Part shown: positions 16,811-25,516 of the stretch, in pieces | Layout: the number at the start of each line of letters is the position of its first letter | Numbering within the stretch: position 1 is the stretch's first letter | NCBI GenBank assembly: GCA_958295875.1 | Contig: OY282379.1 | Coordinates: 2,232,001-2,296,000, forward strand | Direction of reading: 5' to 3' | From: an uncultured Pseudomonadales bacterium | GTDB taxonomy: Bacteria; Pseudomonadota; Gammaproteobacteria; Pseudomonadales; Azotimanducaceae | Length of the DNA stretch: 64,000 nt | Program-made: the position numbers and the translations under genes | The notes under the pieces: generated by a model | What the model was told of the DNA's origin: nothing | What the model saw: only the letters and a program-made list of their open reading frames with translations | Databases searched by the model: none

Positions 16811-18216
16811 GCGGCGCGGCGGCTGGCCGCGGGGGCGTCGAAGATCTTGCCCGCGTTCAAGAGGCCCTTCGGGTCCAGCGCTTGCTTGAGGGCTCGCATC
16901 AGCGCCACTTCCGCGTCGCTGCGCGATAGGTTGAGGTACGGTTTCTTGTCCAGCCCGATGCCGTGTTCGGCGGAAATCGAGCCGCCGATGCCAGCCAACG
17001 GCTCATACACGGCTTGCTTCACTTTGGTCTTGGCGTTCGCGTCGGCATCGTCGACGCCGCAGATGCCGAAGTGCAGGTTGCCATCGGCGATGTGGCCGAA
17101 GGCGAAGTTGCGGAAGGCGTTGAAGGATGTGGCGAGGCGGCGGTTCACATCGGCAACGTATGCCTCCATCTTCGGAATCGGCAAGCTCACGTCGAAGATG
17201 TGCAGGGTGCCGAAGCGGGCGCACTGCTCTACGTCGTCGCGCATGGCCCATAGTTCTTGGCGCTGCGCCTCACTCTGCGCAATCACCGCGTCTGCCACCA
17301 AGCCGGCCTCGTAGGCTTCCGCCAACGCCGCCTCCACGCGCGCCTGATCCGCCTCGGCGTCGCCGCCCATCGCCTCGATGAGCGCGTAATACGGATGGTC
17401 TTGCGCGACCGGTGGGCGCTGCTTGGCCGGTGGCGTGGTGACCAAGACGTAGAAGTTGCGCCACATCACCTCAAAGGCGGACAGGGCGCCGCCGAGGCGC
17501 GCGTCCATCAGCTTCAACAGTTGCGGCAGCTTGTCGAACTCGTCCACGGCGACCAGCAGCGTCTCTTGGCTGCGGGGCTTCTCGCGCAGGCGCAACACGG
17601 CGCGGGTGACCACGCCCAAGCTGCCTTCGGTGCCGATGAAGAGCTGCTTTAAGTCGTACCCCGCGTTGTTCTTAATCATCTCGTTCATGGACGACACCAC
17701 TGTGCCGTCCGCCAACACGGCCTCCAAGCCGAGCACGTTGTCTCGCGTCATGCCGTAGCGCAGCACGCGGTTGCCGCCGGCGTTGGTGGCGATGTTGCCA
17801 CCGACGGTGCAACTGCCGCGGGCGCCGAGGTCCAGCGGATACATCAACGCTTCGTCATCCGCTCGCTCCTGCACCGCTTGCAGCACGGCGCCGGCCTGCA
17901 CGGTCATGGTGCGATTGATGGTGTCCACGGCCTCGATGCGGTTCATGCGCTCAAGGGAGATCGCCACCTCGCCGGCCCCCGCATCCGCACCTTCGACCAA
18001 GCCCGTCCGCCCGCCGTGGGCGACCACCGGTTGGCCGGCCCGATGGCAGGCCTTGAGGACGGCGCTCACCTGTGCCGTGTCGCGCGGGCGGATGATCGCC
18101 TTTGCCTGCACGCCGCCTTCGCGCCACACGCCCACTGCGCGGCTCGACACGTCCGCGCCTATCAACACGCCGCCTTTGCCGACGATGGCGGACAGCGTCT
18201 CAACGATGTTCGGCAT
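16807..18216 (-). CDS. FAD-linked oxidase / D-2-hydroxyacid dehydrogenase (GlcD-like)
   Basis: 469 aa. FAD_binding_4 (PCMH/VAO-type) N-terminal half with VVAHGGRTGLVEGA and the motif GARGSCTVGGNIATNAGG (residues about 131-148), then the GlcD/D-lactate dehydrogenase C-terminal cap with FGHIADGNLH and SAEHGIGLDKK. Catalyses oxidation of a D-2-hydroxy acid. The start lies 6 bases after the stop of the small NHLP-like peptide gene, and the stop overlaps the amidase start, so it is in the middle of a tightly packed operon. Confidence 0.9.
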   Translation of the reverse strand: MPNIVETLSAIVGKGGVLIGADVSSRAVGVWREGGVQAKAIIRPRDTAQVSAVLKACHRAGQPVVAHGGRTGLVEGADAGAGEVAISLERMNRIEAVDTINRTMTVQAGAVLQAVQERADDEALMYPLDLGARGSCTVGGNIATNAGGNRVLRYGMTRDNVLGLEAVLADGTVVSSMNEMIKNNAGYDLKQLFIGTEGSLGVVTRAVLRLREKPRSQETLLVAVDEFDKLPQLLKLMDARLGGALSAFEVMWRNFYVLVTTPPAKQRPPVAQDHPYYALIEAMGGDAEADQARVEAALAEAYEAGLVADAVIAQSEAQRQELWAMRDDVEQCARFGTLHIFDVSLPIPKMEAYVADVNRRLATSFNAFRNFAFGHIADGNLHFGICGVDDADANAKTKVKQAVYEPLAGIGGSISAEHGIGLDKKPYLNLSRSDAEVALMRALKQALDPKGLLNAGKIFDAPAASRRAA

Positions 18217-18222
18217 GGGCCC

Positions 18223-18429
18223 TCACTCCTTCTCTGGTGGCAGCACCAGATGCGTCGTCATCGCACCGTCTTCGTGGATCGTGATCGCAAAGCCCTTGGG
18301 CAAGGAGAGGCCGAAGGCATCCTTGATCGCGGCCTTTGGGTCTTCCATGAGCCGGGCGCGGAACTCGTCATCGATGACTGCCTTGTCGATGACTGCCGCG
18401 CGCAGTTCGTCGAGGGCCTGCTGTTTCAT
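18223..18429 (-). CDS. NHLP / nitrile-hydratase-leader-like small protein (RiPP-precursor-like)
   Basis: 68 aa from ATG 18427-18429 with a near-ideal GGAGG ribosome site; an upstream start (18501) would add 24 aa but lacks one. The sequence has the NHLP pattern: DDEFRARLMEDPKAAIK (residues 20-36), then GLSLPKGFAITIHED and THLVLPP. This resembles leaders of NHLP-type RiPP precursors and the N-terminal part of nitrile hydratase alpha. The metal-binding CTLCSC claw of the enzyme is absent, and only four residues follow LPP, so there is no obvious core peptide. No maturation enzyme lies nearby. It is embedded between a PhyH oxygenase and a FAD oxidase, 6 bases from the latter. Function unknown. 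Confidence 0.75.
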   Translation of the reverse strand: MKQQALDELRAAVIDKAVIDDEFRARLMEDPKAAIKDAFGLSLPKGFAITIHEDGAMTTHLVLPPEKE

Positions 18430-18599
18430 CGCTGCCTCCTTGCCGGCAAGGGAAGAGCCATCGCTCGTAACGAGCCACCTTATGCGTGGAGGGCCGCACA
18501 TGCAACGGGCGCGGTGAGGCCGGCGTTCTACTTGCGCTCACGGGGACAGGTACGCCGGTAGGGGACGGACACCCGAAGCCGCCGAGCGCGACCCGGCGC

Positions 18600-19646
18600 C
18601 TACCGCCCTGCCAAGCGCCAGCCGCGCCACATCGCCTCGGGATGCGCGTCGTCGTCCTTCCCTTCGCACGTCGTCGTCTCGATGTCGCTGCGCAGCAGCC
18701 GCGTGTCCTTGAACCACTCGAACTGGCCGAGGGCGCGGTGCTCGTCGTCCGAGAGCGTCTCGCCGTTGTGCGTGAAATCTGCGAACACTGCCCAGCGAAT
18801 GTGTTGGCCGAAGTGGACGCCGGCCGAGTGGACGAGGCGCCCATGCCAGAAGACGACATCCCCCTTGCTGCCGGTCAGTTCCAGCGGTGCCGTCTCGGTC
18901 GCCACCTCGCGCATCACCTCTGCGAAGTGGGGCAGGGGCGACCAGTTGGCGGCGAAGCGGTGGGCGTGGAAGAGCGCCTTGTGGCTGCCCGGGTACACGG
19001 TGAAGCCGCCGCCGTGCGGCGGCACGTCGTCTAGGTACGCGCAGGCGTTGAGCTGCTGACACACCTGATCTGTGTGCGGCAGCAGCGCGTCTGCGATGCG
19101 CGTTTCGGCCTCGCCTTCGTCCTGGCGGGTGGGGAACAGCGCGTAGACGCCGCGGGTGCGGCGGCTTGGGCGCAGATTGCCAAGCAGGCCCTCGGCCACG
19201 CGCCGCACCTTGGGGTTGTTCGGCACCAAGCGCACTAGGAAGCCCGCAGCGCCCAAATCGTGGAGTTTGACCGTGGCGCCGGAGTACACGATGGGCGCGC
19301 GCCCGGCGTGGGGGCCGTCCGTTGGCGTGGGTGGCATCGGCCCCCAGGCCGGGCTAACCCAAGTGCTGCGGTCGTGCTGGCGCAGCGCGCCCTTGCCGTC
19401 CGCCATCGGCACGCGATCAAGCAGATGACGCCAAGTGCGGTCGAGGGCCGCATTTGCCGCACTCGCTGCCAGCAAGCGCTTCTTGACGACGAAGCCGTGG
19501 CGCACGAAGAAATCAATCTCCGCATCGGTGAGCACTGCGCCGGGCGCGGACAAATCCGGCGCGTCGAACACTTGGCTCGGCTGCTTTGGCGACGGCGGCG
19601 CCGGCGGGGCGGTTACTGTCCCTCTAGCGTCTGCGCCCGCTGTCAC
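18600..19646 (-). CDS. Phytanoyl-CoA dioxygenase family protein (third, divergent)
   Basis: 348 aa, a PhyH-type Fe(II)/2-oxoglutarate oxygenase unlike the tandem pair at 9.8-11.6 kb. The metal motif is seen as LLPHTDQVC (His, Asp; residues about 190-195) and a distal His in GRLVHSAGVHFG, with GGGFTVYPGSHKALF between. A proline-rich N-terminus (residues 10-25) is probably disordered. Its ATG overlaps the stop of the amidohydrolase upstream by 4 bases (19643-19646). About 170 bases separate it from the NHLP-like gene; that stretch contains a lone GGGGACAGG element. Confidence 0.85.
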   Translation of the reverse strand: MTAGADARGTVTAPPAPPSPKQPSQVFDAPDLSAPGAVLTDAEIDFFVRHGFVVKKRLLAASAANAALDRTWRHLLDRVPMADGKGALRQHDRSTWVSPAWGPMPPTPTDGPHAGRAPIVYSGATVKLHDLGAAGFLVRLVPNNPKVRRVAEGLLGNLRPSRRTRGVYALFPTRQDEGEAETRIADALLPHTDQVCQQLNACAYLDDVPPHGGGFTVYPGSHKALFHAHRFAANWSPLPHFAEVMREVATETAPLELTGSKGDVVFWHGRLVHSAGVHFGQHIRWAVFADFTHNGETLSDDEHRALGQFEWFKDTRLLRSDIETTTCEGKDDDAHPEAMWRGWRLAGR

Positions 19647-20827
19647 GATTGGCTGGCGTACAGATCGTTGAAGTTGCCGGCGTAGAAGCGCTCTTGCTCG
19701 GCGGCGCTTGAGGCTTCCAAGGAACGCGAGAACCGGCCAATGGGATCGCGGCCGCCTTCGGCATGGGGATAGTCCGAAGAGAACAGATACAGTTCCGGCA
19801 TCGATTCGCGGATGAACGCGCCGACGTCCTCGAACGCATACGGCGTGAAGCGCAGTTGCTCGCGGATTTGCTCCGAGGGCTTGCGTTGGAACTTGGCGAG
19901 GTGCGGTTCCGAACGCGCCCAGATGTCCACGGCGTGATCCAGGCGGCGGATCGTGTCCGGCACCCAGCCGGCGCCCAGTTCGATGACGCCGCCCTTCAAG
20001 CGCGGAAACCGCTCCAACACGCCGTCCAGCACCAGCACGCTGATGAAGCGTTGCGCGGAGTGGAAGATGGCCGTGAGGTCTTTAGAGCCGATCACTTCGG
20101 CGCGCCCGCGCGCGCTCTCCCGCTCGGACTGGCCGTCGTTCATCCACTCGTCCGGGATGGAGAGGCTGGAACTGCCAACGTGCAGGAGAAACGGGGTGGG
20201 GGCTTCTTCCAGCCGACGCCAAATAGCATCGTTGGTTGGATGCCCCGGCGAGCGGCCGCCCGGCGCATGGGAAGGAATCCAAACCGCGCCGAGCCGCAGC
20301 CGCAACGCCTCGTCGATGGTGGCGAGGGCTTGCTTCGGATCGTCGAGGGGGGCGAGCGCGACGCCGATTAAGCGGGAGTCTCCCGCGCAGAACTCGGCCA
20401 TCGAGCGGTTGTGCGCGGCGGCGGCTGCGTAGCGCACGTCGTCCGGCGCGTTGAACACCTTCGTCGCGCAGAAGGACGAGAACACCACCTGGCGCTGAAA
20501 GCCCAACAGGTCGAGCGCGAGGCCGCGCTCCTCGCCGTTGAACGCGCCGAGGGCATCGTGCCACTTCGGCCCGCGCGTGATGCGCTCGCCAAGCGCCATG
20601 AGTTCCGCCACCGTCTCCGGCGCATGGGCACCGGCACCCTCGAACGCGCGCATTTTGTCGCCAATGTCTGCCAAGCGTATGTCCGCGAGGCTCGGCAACC
20701 GCCCGCGCTCACGCTGTGACGCGTTGCGGGCGAGGAAGTCGGGCAGCTCCATCAGATGGCTGTCCGCATCGAAGATAGCCGCCACTTCGGGTGCCGCGCT
20801 CGCGGCATAGGTAGTGGGGGCGCTCAC
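19643..20827 (-). CDS. Amidohydrolase family protein (amidohydrolase_2)
   Basis: 394 aa. Motifs: FDADSHLMELPDF at residues 19-31, LGAVWIPSHAPGGRSPGH mid-protein, FLLHVGSSS, and SSDYPHAEGGRDP near the C-terminus, typical for metal-dependent amidohydrolase_2 enzymes. First gene of the minus-strand operon (amidohydrolase, PhyH, NHLP-like peptide, FAD oxidase, amidase). No signal peptide. Hydrolase or decarboxylase acting on a small organic molecule; substrate unknown. Confidence 0.87.
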   Translation of the reverse strand: MSAPTTYAASAAPEVAAIFDADSHLMELPDFLARNASQRERGRLPSLADIRLADIGDKMRAFEGAGAHAPETVAELMALGERITRGPKWHDALGAFNGEERGLALDLLGFQRQVVFSSFCATKVFNAPDDVRYAAAAAHNRSMAEFCAGDSRLIGVALAPLDDPKQALATIDEALRLRLGAVWIPSHAPGGRSPGHPTNDAIWRRLEEAPTPFLLHVGSSSLSIPDEWMNDGQSERESARGRAEVIGSKDLTAIFHSAQRFISVLVLDGVLERFPRLKGGVIELGAGWVPDTIRRLDHAVDIWARSEPHLAKFQRKPSEQIREQLRFTPYAFEDVGAFIRESMPELYLFSSDYPHAEGGRDPIGRFSRSLEASSAAEQERFYAGNFNDLYASQS

Positions 20828-21094
20828 GGCGATGCTGCCGGGAGTTGTGGGCGGGCGGCGTCGGCTAGCCCGTGGGCGCTGATGTTCGTGCGAACGCGCC
20901 GGTGGCCAGTCTGTTCCGTCAAATCACCAATCACGACGAATACGTCTGTTGGGATGATGGCTGGATACTAGCACTTGGCGGGCAGTGGCGGCGTCGGCGT
21001 GGCTGGGGCCTCTGGCGCAGCGCACGGGCGCGTGTGCCGGGTGCGTTGCCGGTGCCGCGCAGCCCATCATCATGGTGGCACTTCAAGCGAAGCA

Positions 21095-21649
21095 TCAAGA
21101 GCGGCTTTCAGCCTGCAAGCGGTCGATGCCCGCCAAGAAGACTTGGAAACTGCGCGACCTGTTGCTGCGGGAGACCAGCCTACCCATTGCGCGGGCGGCG
21201 GTTCGCTTTTGGAAGCTCGGTATGAGTTTCGCAAGTGCCTTGGCGGGTTGCACGACGCTGTCGGGGTCCCGAAATCGCGGCTTCTTGAGGCTCGTCCTGA
21301 TGCGCCGCTCAGCATCAGGAAATGCTTCGGCCAACGCTTCGACGTCGCCCACATACCATGCCTCGAGCTCGCGGCACACGATTCTCACGAGCGAGTCAGG
21401 GCGCCTGCCCTGCTCACATAGCGCTCTTAGGCTGGCCTTGATGGCATGACAATCTCCGCTGTCTTGATCGCGCATCGCCACGAAGCTGTCCGGCATCTTC
21501 CAACTCCGCAGTTTTCGCGTCAAGCTCTTCTCTAGGTCTCGCTTGCCTTGGTGTGGCACGCAAAGAAAGTCGAGTTCCGGGGCCAGCCGGGGCAGCAGTT
21601 CACTGAGGAAGTCTGCCATGGAGACCTCCTCGACCAAGAACACGATCAT
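21095..21649 (-). CDS. DUF4276 family protein, TOPRIM-like, probable defence effector
   Basis: 184 aa starting 3 bases after the ATPase stop. The N-terminus has an acidic strand end FLVEE (E7, E8), then VPHQGKRDLEKSL, and a second strand VAMRDQDSGDC with D61-x-D63. E plus DxD in this order matches the TOPRIM signature used by OLD-type nucleases. VRIVCRELEAWYVGD (residues about 88-102) is typical of DUF4276. Paired with an AAA ATPase it fits a two-gene toxin/nuclease module such as OLD- or PARIS-like systems. GC content is lower than in flanking metabolic genes, suggesting transfer. Catalytic activity is inference. Confidence 0.75.
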   Translation of the reverse strand: MIVFLVEEVSMADFLSELLPRLAPELDFLCVPHQGKRDLEKSLTRKLRSWKMPDSFVAMRDQDSGDCHAIKASLRALCEQGRRPDSLVRIVCRELEAWYVGDVEALAEAFPDAERRIRTSLKKPRFRDPDSVVQPAKALAKLIPSFQKRTAARAMGRLVSRSNRSRSFQVFLAGIDRLQAESRS

Positions 21650-21652
21650 CGT

Positions 21653-22825
21653 TTATGGTGCCTCGCCTCCCAAAAGGCGCTGTCTCCACAGTGCGCCAGG
21701 CAGGTCTCCGCCGTCGTACAGATCGCACAGCAGTTCCGAATCCTTGGCCTGGCGAACACGCGAAAAGCCATCGACCTTCTCGAACCAATAGATTTCGTTC
21801 AACTCGGCGCCGTTAAGGAAGTCCGGGGAGTGCGTTGACACAAACGCCTGTCCGCCCCGTCGCGCATAGTCGCGAAACTCTTCAGTCAGGAGGCTCAGCA
21901 GGTCGTGATAGAGCTGGTTCTCTGGTTCTTCCACGGCGATCAAAGGGTGCGGGTTGGGATCGTGGAGGAGCAGCAGGTACGCGAACATCTTGATCGTGCC
22001 ATCCGAAACATGTCGGGCTACAAATGGGTCCTTGAAGGATCCATCTTGAAAGCGGAGCACGAGTCTCCCATCTTCCGTTGGCTTCGCGTCTACCGCCGCA
22101 ACCCCTGGAACGCGGTCCCGCATGGCACGCAGCACACGCTGAAAGTGTTCTGGGTGATGCTCATATAGGTACTGCGCCACCTGCGCGACGTTTTCGCCCG
22201 AAGTGGAGAGATGCTCCGCGTATCCGACTTCCGAGCTGCTACGAGCATCCGCGATGTGCAGGTTGGAGATGTGCCAGTTGTCGATCAAGGAACGGAACTC
22301 CGAGACAACGCGAAACTCTTGGAATTGGCCGAGTCCCTTGATGGCGAGCGTCGCAGGATCGTCGAGCTTGTGTTCCCTTCGCTCCTCCCTCGCGTCCGAT
22401 GTGCCGTACATGGATTCGTTCGTGATGGCGTTGCCCGAGCCCTCGCGGAAGTCCACGAAATGCCAAGCACGGCCACCGCCAAAACGTCGGTAGCGCAACA
22501 CCTCATGGCGCACCACGGGACGTCCCCCTGTTTCTGCCACCTCAAGCAAGTAGGTGGCCAATCGCCCTGACGATTCCCGGAACTTCACGGTGATTCCAAT
22601 GGGCCCTTCGCTGCCCCGGCTGACCAGCTCCTTGAATCCGCCACGCTTGGCCACGGCCGACGCCACGTTGCCCGCTAGAGCATCCTTCAGAAAAGAGAAG
22701 ACATCGAACAACGTGGACTTGCCGGTGCCGTTGGCGCCGATGACTACTGCGAGGCGTGGCAGGTTGGTGAGCTTGACGTCTTGGAGCGCACGGTAGTTCT
22801 TGATCCAGATTTGCTCGATGGGCAT
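21653..22825 (-). CDS. AAA family ATPase (ABC/RecF-like, AAA_21 type), probable defence sensor
   Basis: 390 aa. The N-terminus IKNYRALQDVKL and Walker A GANGTGKST (residues 30-38) are typical of RecF/SMC-like AAA_21 ATPases. Walker B is LIAVEEPENQ near residues 296-305, and a switch His in STHSPDFLNG follows. No DNA-repair context and a directly adjacent DUF4276 gene suggest an anti-phage ATPase that controls its partner. It starts just downstream (on the minus strand) of the cyclase gene end. Lower GC and more A/T-ending codons than neighbours. Confidence 0.85.
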   Translation of the reverse strand: MPIEQIWIKNYRALQDVKLTNLPRLAVVIGANGTGKSTLFDVFSFLKDALAGNVASAVAKRGGFKELVSRGSEGPIGITVKFRESSGRLATYLLEVAETGGRPVVRHEVLRYRRFGGGRAWHFVDFREGSGNAITNESMYGTSDAREERREHKLDDPATLAIKGLGQFQEFRVVSEFRSLIDNWHISNLHIADARSSSEVGYAEHLSTSGENVAQVAQYLYEHHPEHFQRVLRAMRDRVPGVAAVDAKPTEDGRLVLRFQDGSFKDPFVARHVSDGTIKMFAYLLLLHDPNPHPLIAVEEPENQLYHDLLSLLTEEFRDYARRGGQAFVSTHSPDFLNGAELNEIYWFEKVDGFSRVRQAKDSELLCDLYDGGDLPGALWRQRLLGGEAP

Positions 22826-22880
22826 GGTCTTTGGCTCTCAGGCGGCCGCGGTGCGCGATCTAGCTCCGGCGCTTGCCCCG

Positions 22881-23861
22881 CTAGAACACCGCCAGCGGAT
22901 TCAGCGGTGAGCCGGTGCCGCCGACGACGCGCAGCGGGGCGCCGACGAACAGGAACTCCCAGCGGTCTCGCTGCTTGGCCGCGACGGCCACGTCGTCTAG
23001 GTTCAGGTTGTCCAGAATGCGCATGCCCAAGCCCACCAGCACCAGTTCGTGCAGGGGGTTGGCGAGGCCCTCAACGCCGGATGGCATCACGTCGCTCACG
23101 CCATCGCAGCCGATCAGCGCCACGTCCCGCGCTTTCAGCCATTTGGCCACGGATGCATGCAGGCCCGCCGCCGCTTCAAGGAAGTTCCACTGCCCCTCTT
23201 GGCGCACGCGCTCCCAGCGCCCGGTGCGCAACAGCAGCACGTCGCCGCTGCCGAGGGTGATGCCGGTTTTCTGCTCCCAAGCCTCTAGGTCCTCCACGGT
23301 CACCGCGGTGCCGGGCGCCAGAAAGTCCACGCCCTTGAACCAAGCCATGTCCACGAGGACGCCGCGGGTGAAGATGCCGTCTTTCACGCGGTGGATGCCG
23401 AGCTTCGTGGCGCCGGTGGGTTTGATGGTGTCGAAGCCGTAGCCGTTGTAGAGCTTGCCGTCATGGGCGAAGTGCGGCAGCCCGTCGATGTGGGAGTGGG
23501 CGAAGCCGTGGTATTGCACGCCATAGTCGTCGCCGGCCACCGCGTGGCCGCTGAACTCGCCGGTGGTGACGGTGTGGCGGAACGGGTTGGCGTTCAGTTC
23601 GTCCGCCACGGTGTTCAAGTCGAGCGCCATGGAGACGGTGACCCCTTCCCGCACGAGGGCGGCGGCGGCTTTGCTCTTGGCCGGCGTGATGAGGTTCAGG
23701 GTGCCCAGTTCGTCATCTTCGCCCCAGCGTCCCCAGTTGGAGATTTCCTCCATCCAAGCGTCGAACTGCGCTCTCGTCACTGGGGTTGGCGCGGGGGCTT
23801 CGGCGTGGGCGGCGATGGTGGCCACGCCGAGCAGCAGGGCGCAGGCGGTGTGTGCGCGCAT
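22881..23861 (-). CDS. Exported cyclase family protein (second copy type)
   Basis: 326 aa from ATG 23859-23861; upstream in-frame sequence is not coding. Signal peptide residues 1-20 (ending AAHAEA). The cyclase metal motif is AHSHIDGLPHF: H124, D126 and H130 match the last three ligands of HxGTHxDxxxH. The C-terminus WEFLFVGAPLRVVGGTGSPLNPLAVF is closely similar in arrangement to the cyclase at 435-1373. A periplasmic metal-dependent hydrolase. It is divergent from the GPH symporter, 120 bases away, suggesting the symporter imports a substrate or product of this enzyme (inference). Confidence 0.85.
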   Translation of the reverse strand: MRAHTACALLLGVATIAAHAEAPAPTPVTRAQFDAWMEEISNWGRWGEDDELGTLNLITPAKSKAAAALVREGVTVSMALDLNTVADELNANPFRHTVTTGEFSGHAVAGDDYGVQYHGFAHSHIDGLPHFAHDGKLYNGYGFDTIKPTGATKLGIHRVKDGIFTRGVLVDMAWFKGVDFLAPGTAVTVEDLEAWEQKTGITLGSGDVLLLRTGRWERVRQEGQWNFLEAAAGLHASVAKWLKARDVALIGCDGVSDVMPSGVEGLANPLHELVLVGLGMRILDNLNLDDVAVAAKQRDRWEFLFVGAPLRVVGGTGSPLNPLAVF

Positions 23862-23981
23862 GAGGGTCGCTCCGAGTTCAGGCTCTTGGCGAGACTGCGG
23901 CGAAGCGCGGCGATTGTAAAGTGCCGAGGGCGTTGCCGAACGCGCCCACGCCGCCATGCCATTGCTATATGCTCGCCCGTC

Positions 23982-25469
23982 GTGAGCGCCGAGAATCCGA
24001 AAGACCGCCTCGTCCCGTTCCCCAGCAAGCTGGCGTTCGGCGTCGGGCAGTTCGCGGAGGGCTTGAAGAACACGGCGTTCAGCCTGTTCGTGCTCTTCTA
24101 CTACAACCAAGTGCTGGAATTGCCGGGCACGCTGGCTGGGCTGGCGCTGTTCATCGCCTTGCTCTTCGATGCGGTCACGGACCCGCTGGCCGGTTCGCTG
24201 TCGGACAACTGGAAGTCCAAACTCGGTCGGCGGCACCCGTTCATGTATGCCTCGGCGGTGCCGCTGGCGCTCGCGTTCGCCGGCCTTTTCTGGCCGCCCG
24301 GCGATATCAAGGCGTTGGGCGAGTGGGGGTTGTTCGCTTGGCTCACGCTGTTCGCCATCCTCACGCGGGGTGCCATGACGCTCTATCACGTGCCGCACTT
24401 GGCGCTTGGCGCGGAGATGACGGACAACTACAACGAGCGCAATCGCATCGTTGCCTATCGGCAGTTTTTCGCCGCGCTCGGCGTCGCCACCGTGTCGCTG
24501 GTGGGGTTCGGCTACTTCTTCGCCGATGCGCGGGGCGGCAGGACGGACGTGGGCAACTACGCGCCCTTCGCCATCACGCTCGGCGTGATGATGGTGGCCA
24601 CCATCTGGTACTCGGCGTGGGGCACGCGCAAGGAGGTGCCGCACCTTTCCGAACCGAAGCCGAAGCCAAGGCGCAACGTGGTCGCGCAGCTCGGGCTGGA
24701 CATCACCGCCGGTTTCACCAACCGCTCGTTCCGTTGGCTGTTCAGCGGCGTGCTGGTGGTGTTCGTGATGGCCGGCGTGAACAGCGCCCTAGACCTCTAC
24801 ATCTACCAGTACTTCTGGGAACTGGTGGATTGGCAGATGCTGGCGCTGAATGTTGGCGGCACCGTGGTGGGGCTGTTGATCGGCGTGTTCTTGGCGGTGC
24901 CGCTGTTGCGCTTCACTGGCAAGCGCTTTGGCGTGATCTTGGGCACGGCGGTGTGGGCCATCTGCCAAGTGATTCCGGTGGTGCTGCGCTTGTTGGATGT
25001 GCTGCCGGCCAACGCCACGACGGAGCTATTCGTCGTCCTGTTCACGTTCAAGTTGGTGCAGGGCATCATCCTGCAGCTTGCCTACATCGCGTTCGGTTCG
25101 ATGATGGCGGACGTGGCGGACGAACACGAGTTGGCGTCTGGTGTTCGCCAAGAGGGCATTTTCTTCGGCGCCGTGGCCTTCTCCGCGAAGGCGACCTCCG
25201 GCTTCGGCACCTTCATCGGCGGCTTGGGCCTCGATGTCATCGGTTGGCCCCGTGGCGCGAACATACAAACCGCCGCCGACGTGCCGCCCGAAACGCTGGT
25301 CCACTTGGGGTTGTTCTACGGCCCCGTGGTGGCGGGCTGCGCCATCGTCTCGTTGTGGTGCTACAAACACTACAGCCTCACCCGCGAACGACACGCGCAA
25401 ATCCTCGAAGCGCTGAACGTTCGACGGCAGGAAGCCGAAGGCAGCGCGGCAATGGCAAGTGGGCGGTAG
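23982..25469 (+). CDS. GPH/MelB-type MFS symporter
   Basis: 495 aa from GTG 23982; no nearer ATG exists in frame. Twelve predicted helices. The GPH family signature region DAVTDPLAGSLSD, then KLGRRHPFMYAS, is clear (residues about 60-93), as is NYNERNRIVAYRQ in the cytoplasmic loop. The family moves sugars or glycosides with Na+ or H+. Divergent from the exported cyclase. The later half has VADEHELASGVRQEGIFFG, also typical for the family. Substrate unknown. Confidence 0.88.
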   Translation: MSAENPKDRLVPFPSKLAFGVGQFAEGLKNTAFSLFVLFYYNQVLELPGTLAGLALFIALLFDAVTDPLAGSLSDNWKSKLGRRHPFMYASAVPLALAFAGLFWPPGDIKALGEWGLFAWLTLFAILTRGAMTLYHVPHLALGAEMTDNYNERNRIVAYRQFFAALGVATVSLVGFGYFFADARGGRTDVGNYAPFAITLGVMMVATIWYSAWGTRKEVPHLSEPKPKPRRNVVAQLGLDITAGFTNRSFRWLFSGVLVVFVMAGVNSALDLYIYQYFWELVDWQMLALNVGGTVVGLLIGVFLAVPLLRFTGKRFGVILGTAVWAICQVIPVVLRLLDVLPANATTELFVVLFTFKLVQGIILQLAYIAFGSMMADVADEHELASGVRQEGIFFGAVAFSAKATSGFGTFIGGLGLDVIGWPRGANIQTAADVPPETLVHLGLFYGPVVAGCAIVSLWCYKHYSLTRERHAQILEALNVRRQEAEGSAAMASGR

Positions 25470-25516
25470 GGGCGTTTAGGGCCTCTGGGGCGGTTTGAAG
25501 CGAGCGGCACCGCCAC

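Noticed and set aside
18223-18429. Nitrile hydratase alpha subunit
   Set aside because: The peptide is far too short and lacks the CxxCSC metal-binding claw; only the leader-like part is present.
20828-21094. A small gene between the amidohydrolase and DUF4276 gene
   Set aside because: Frames here (e.g. 20872-21225) extend into the coding DUF4276 gene on the other strand, lack a ribosome site and show no recognisable domain.
21095-22825. Straightforward PARIS system
   Set aside because: The established PARIS effector is DUF4435, whereas this gene looks like DUF4276; only the general ATPase plus TOPRIM arrangement is shared.
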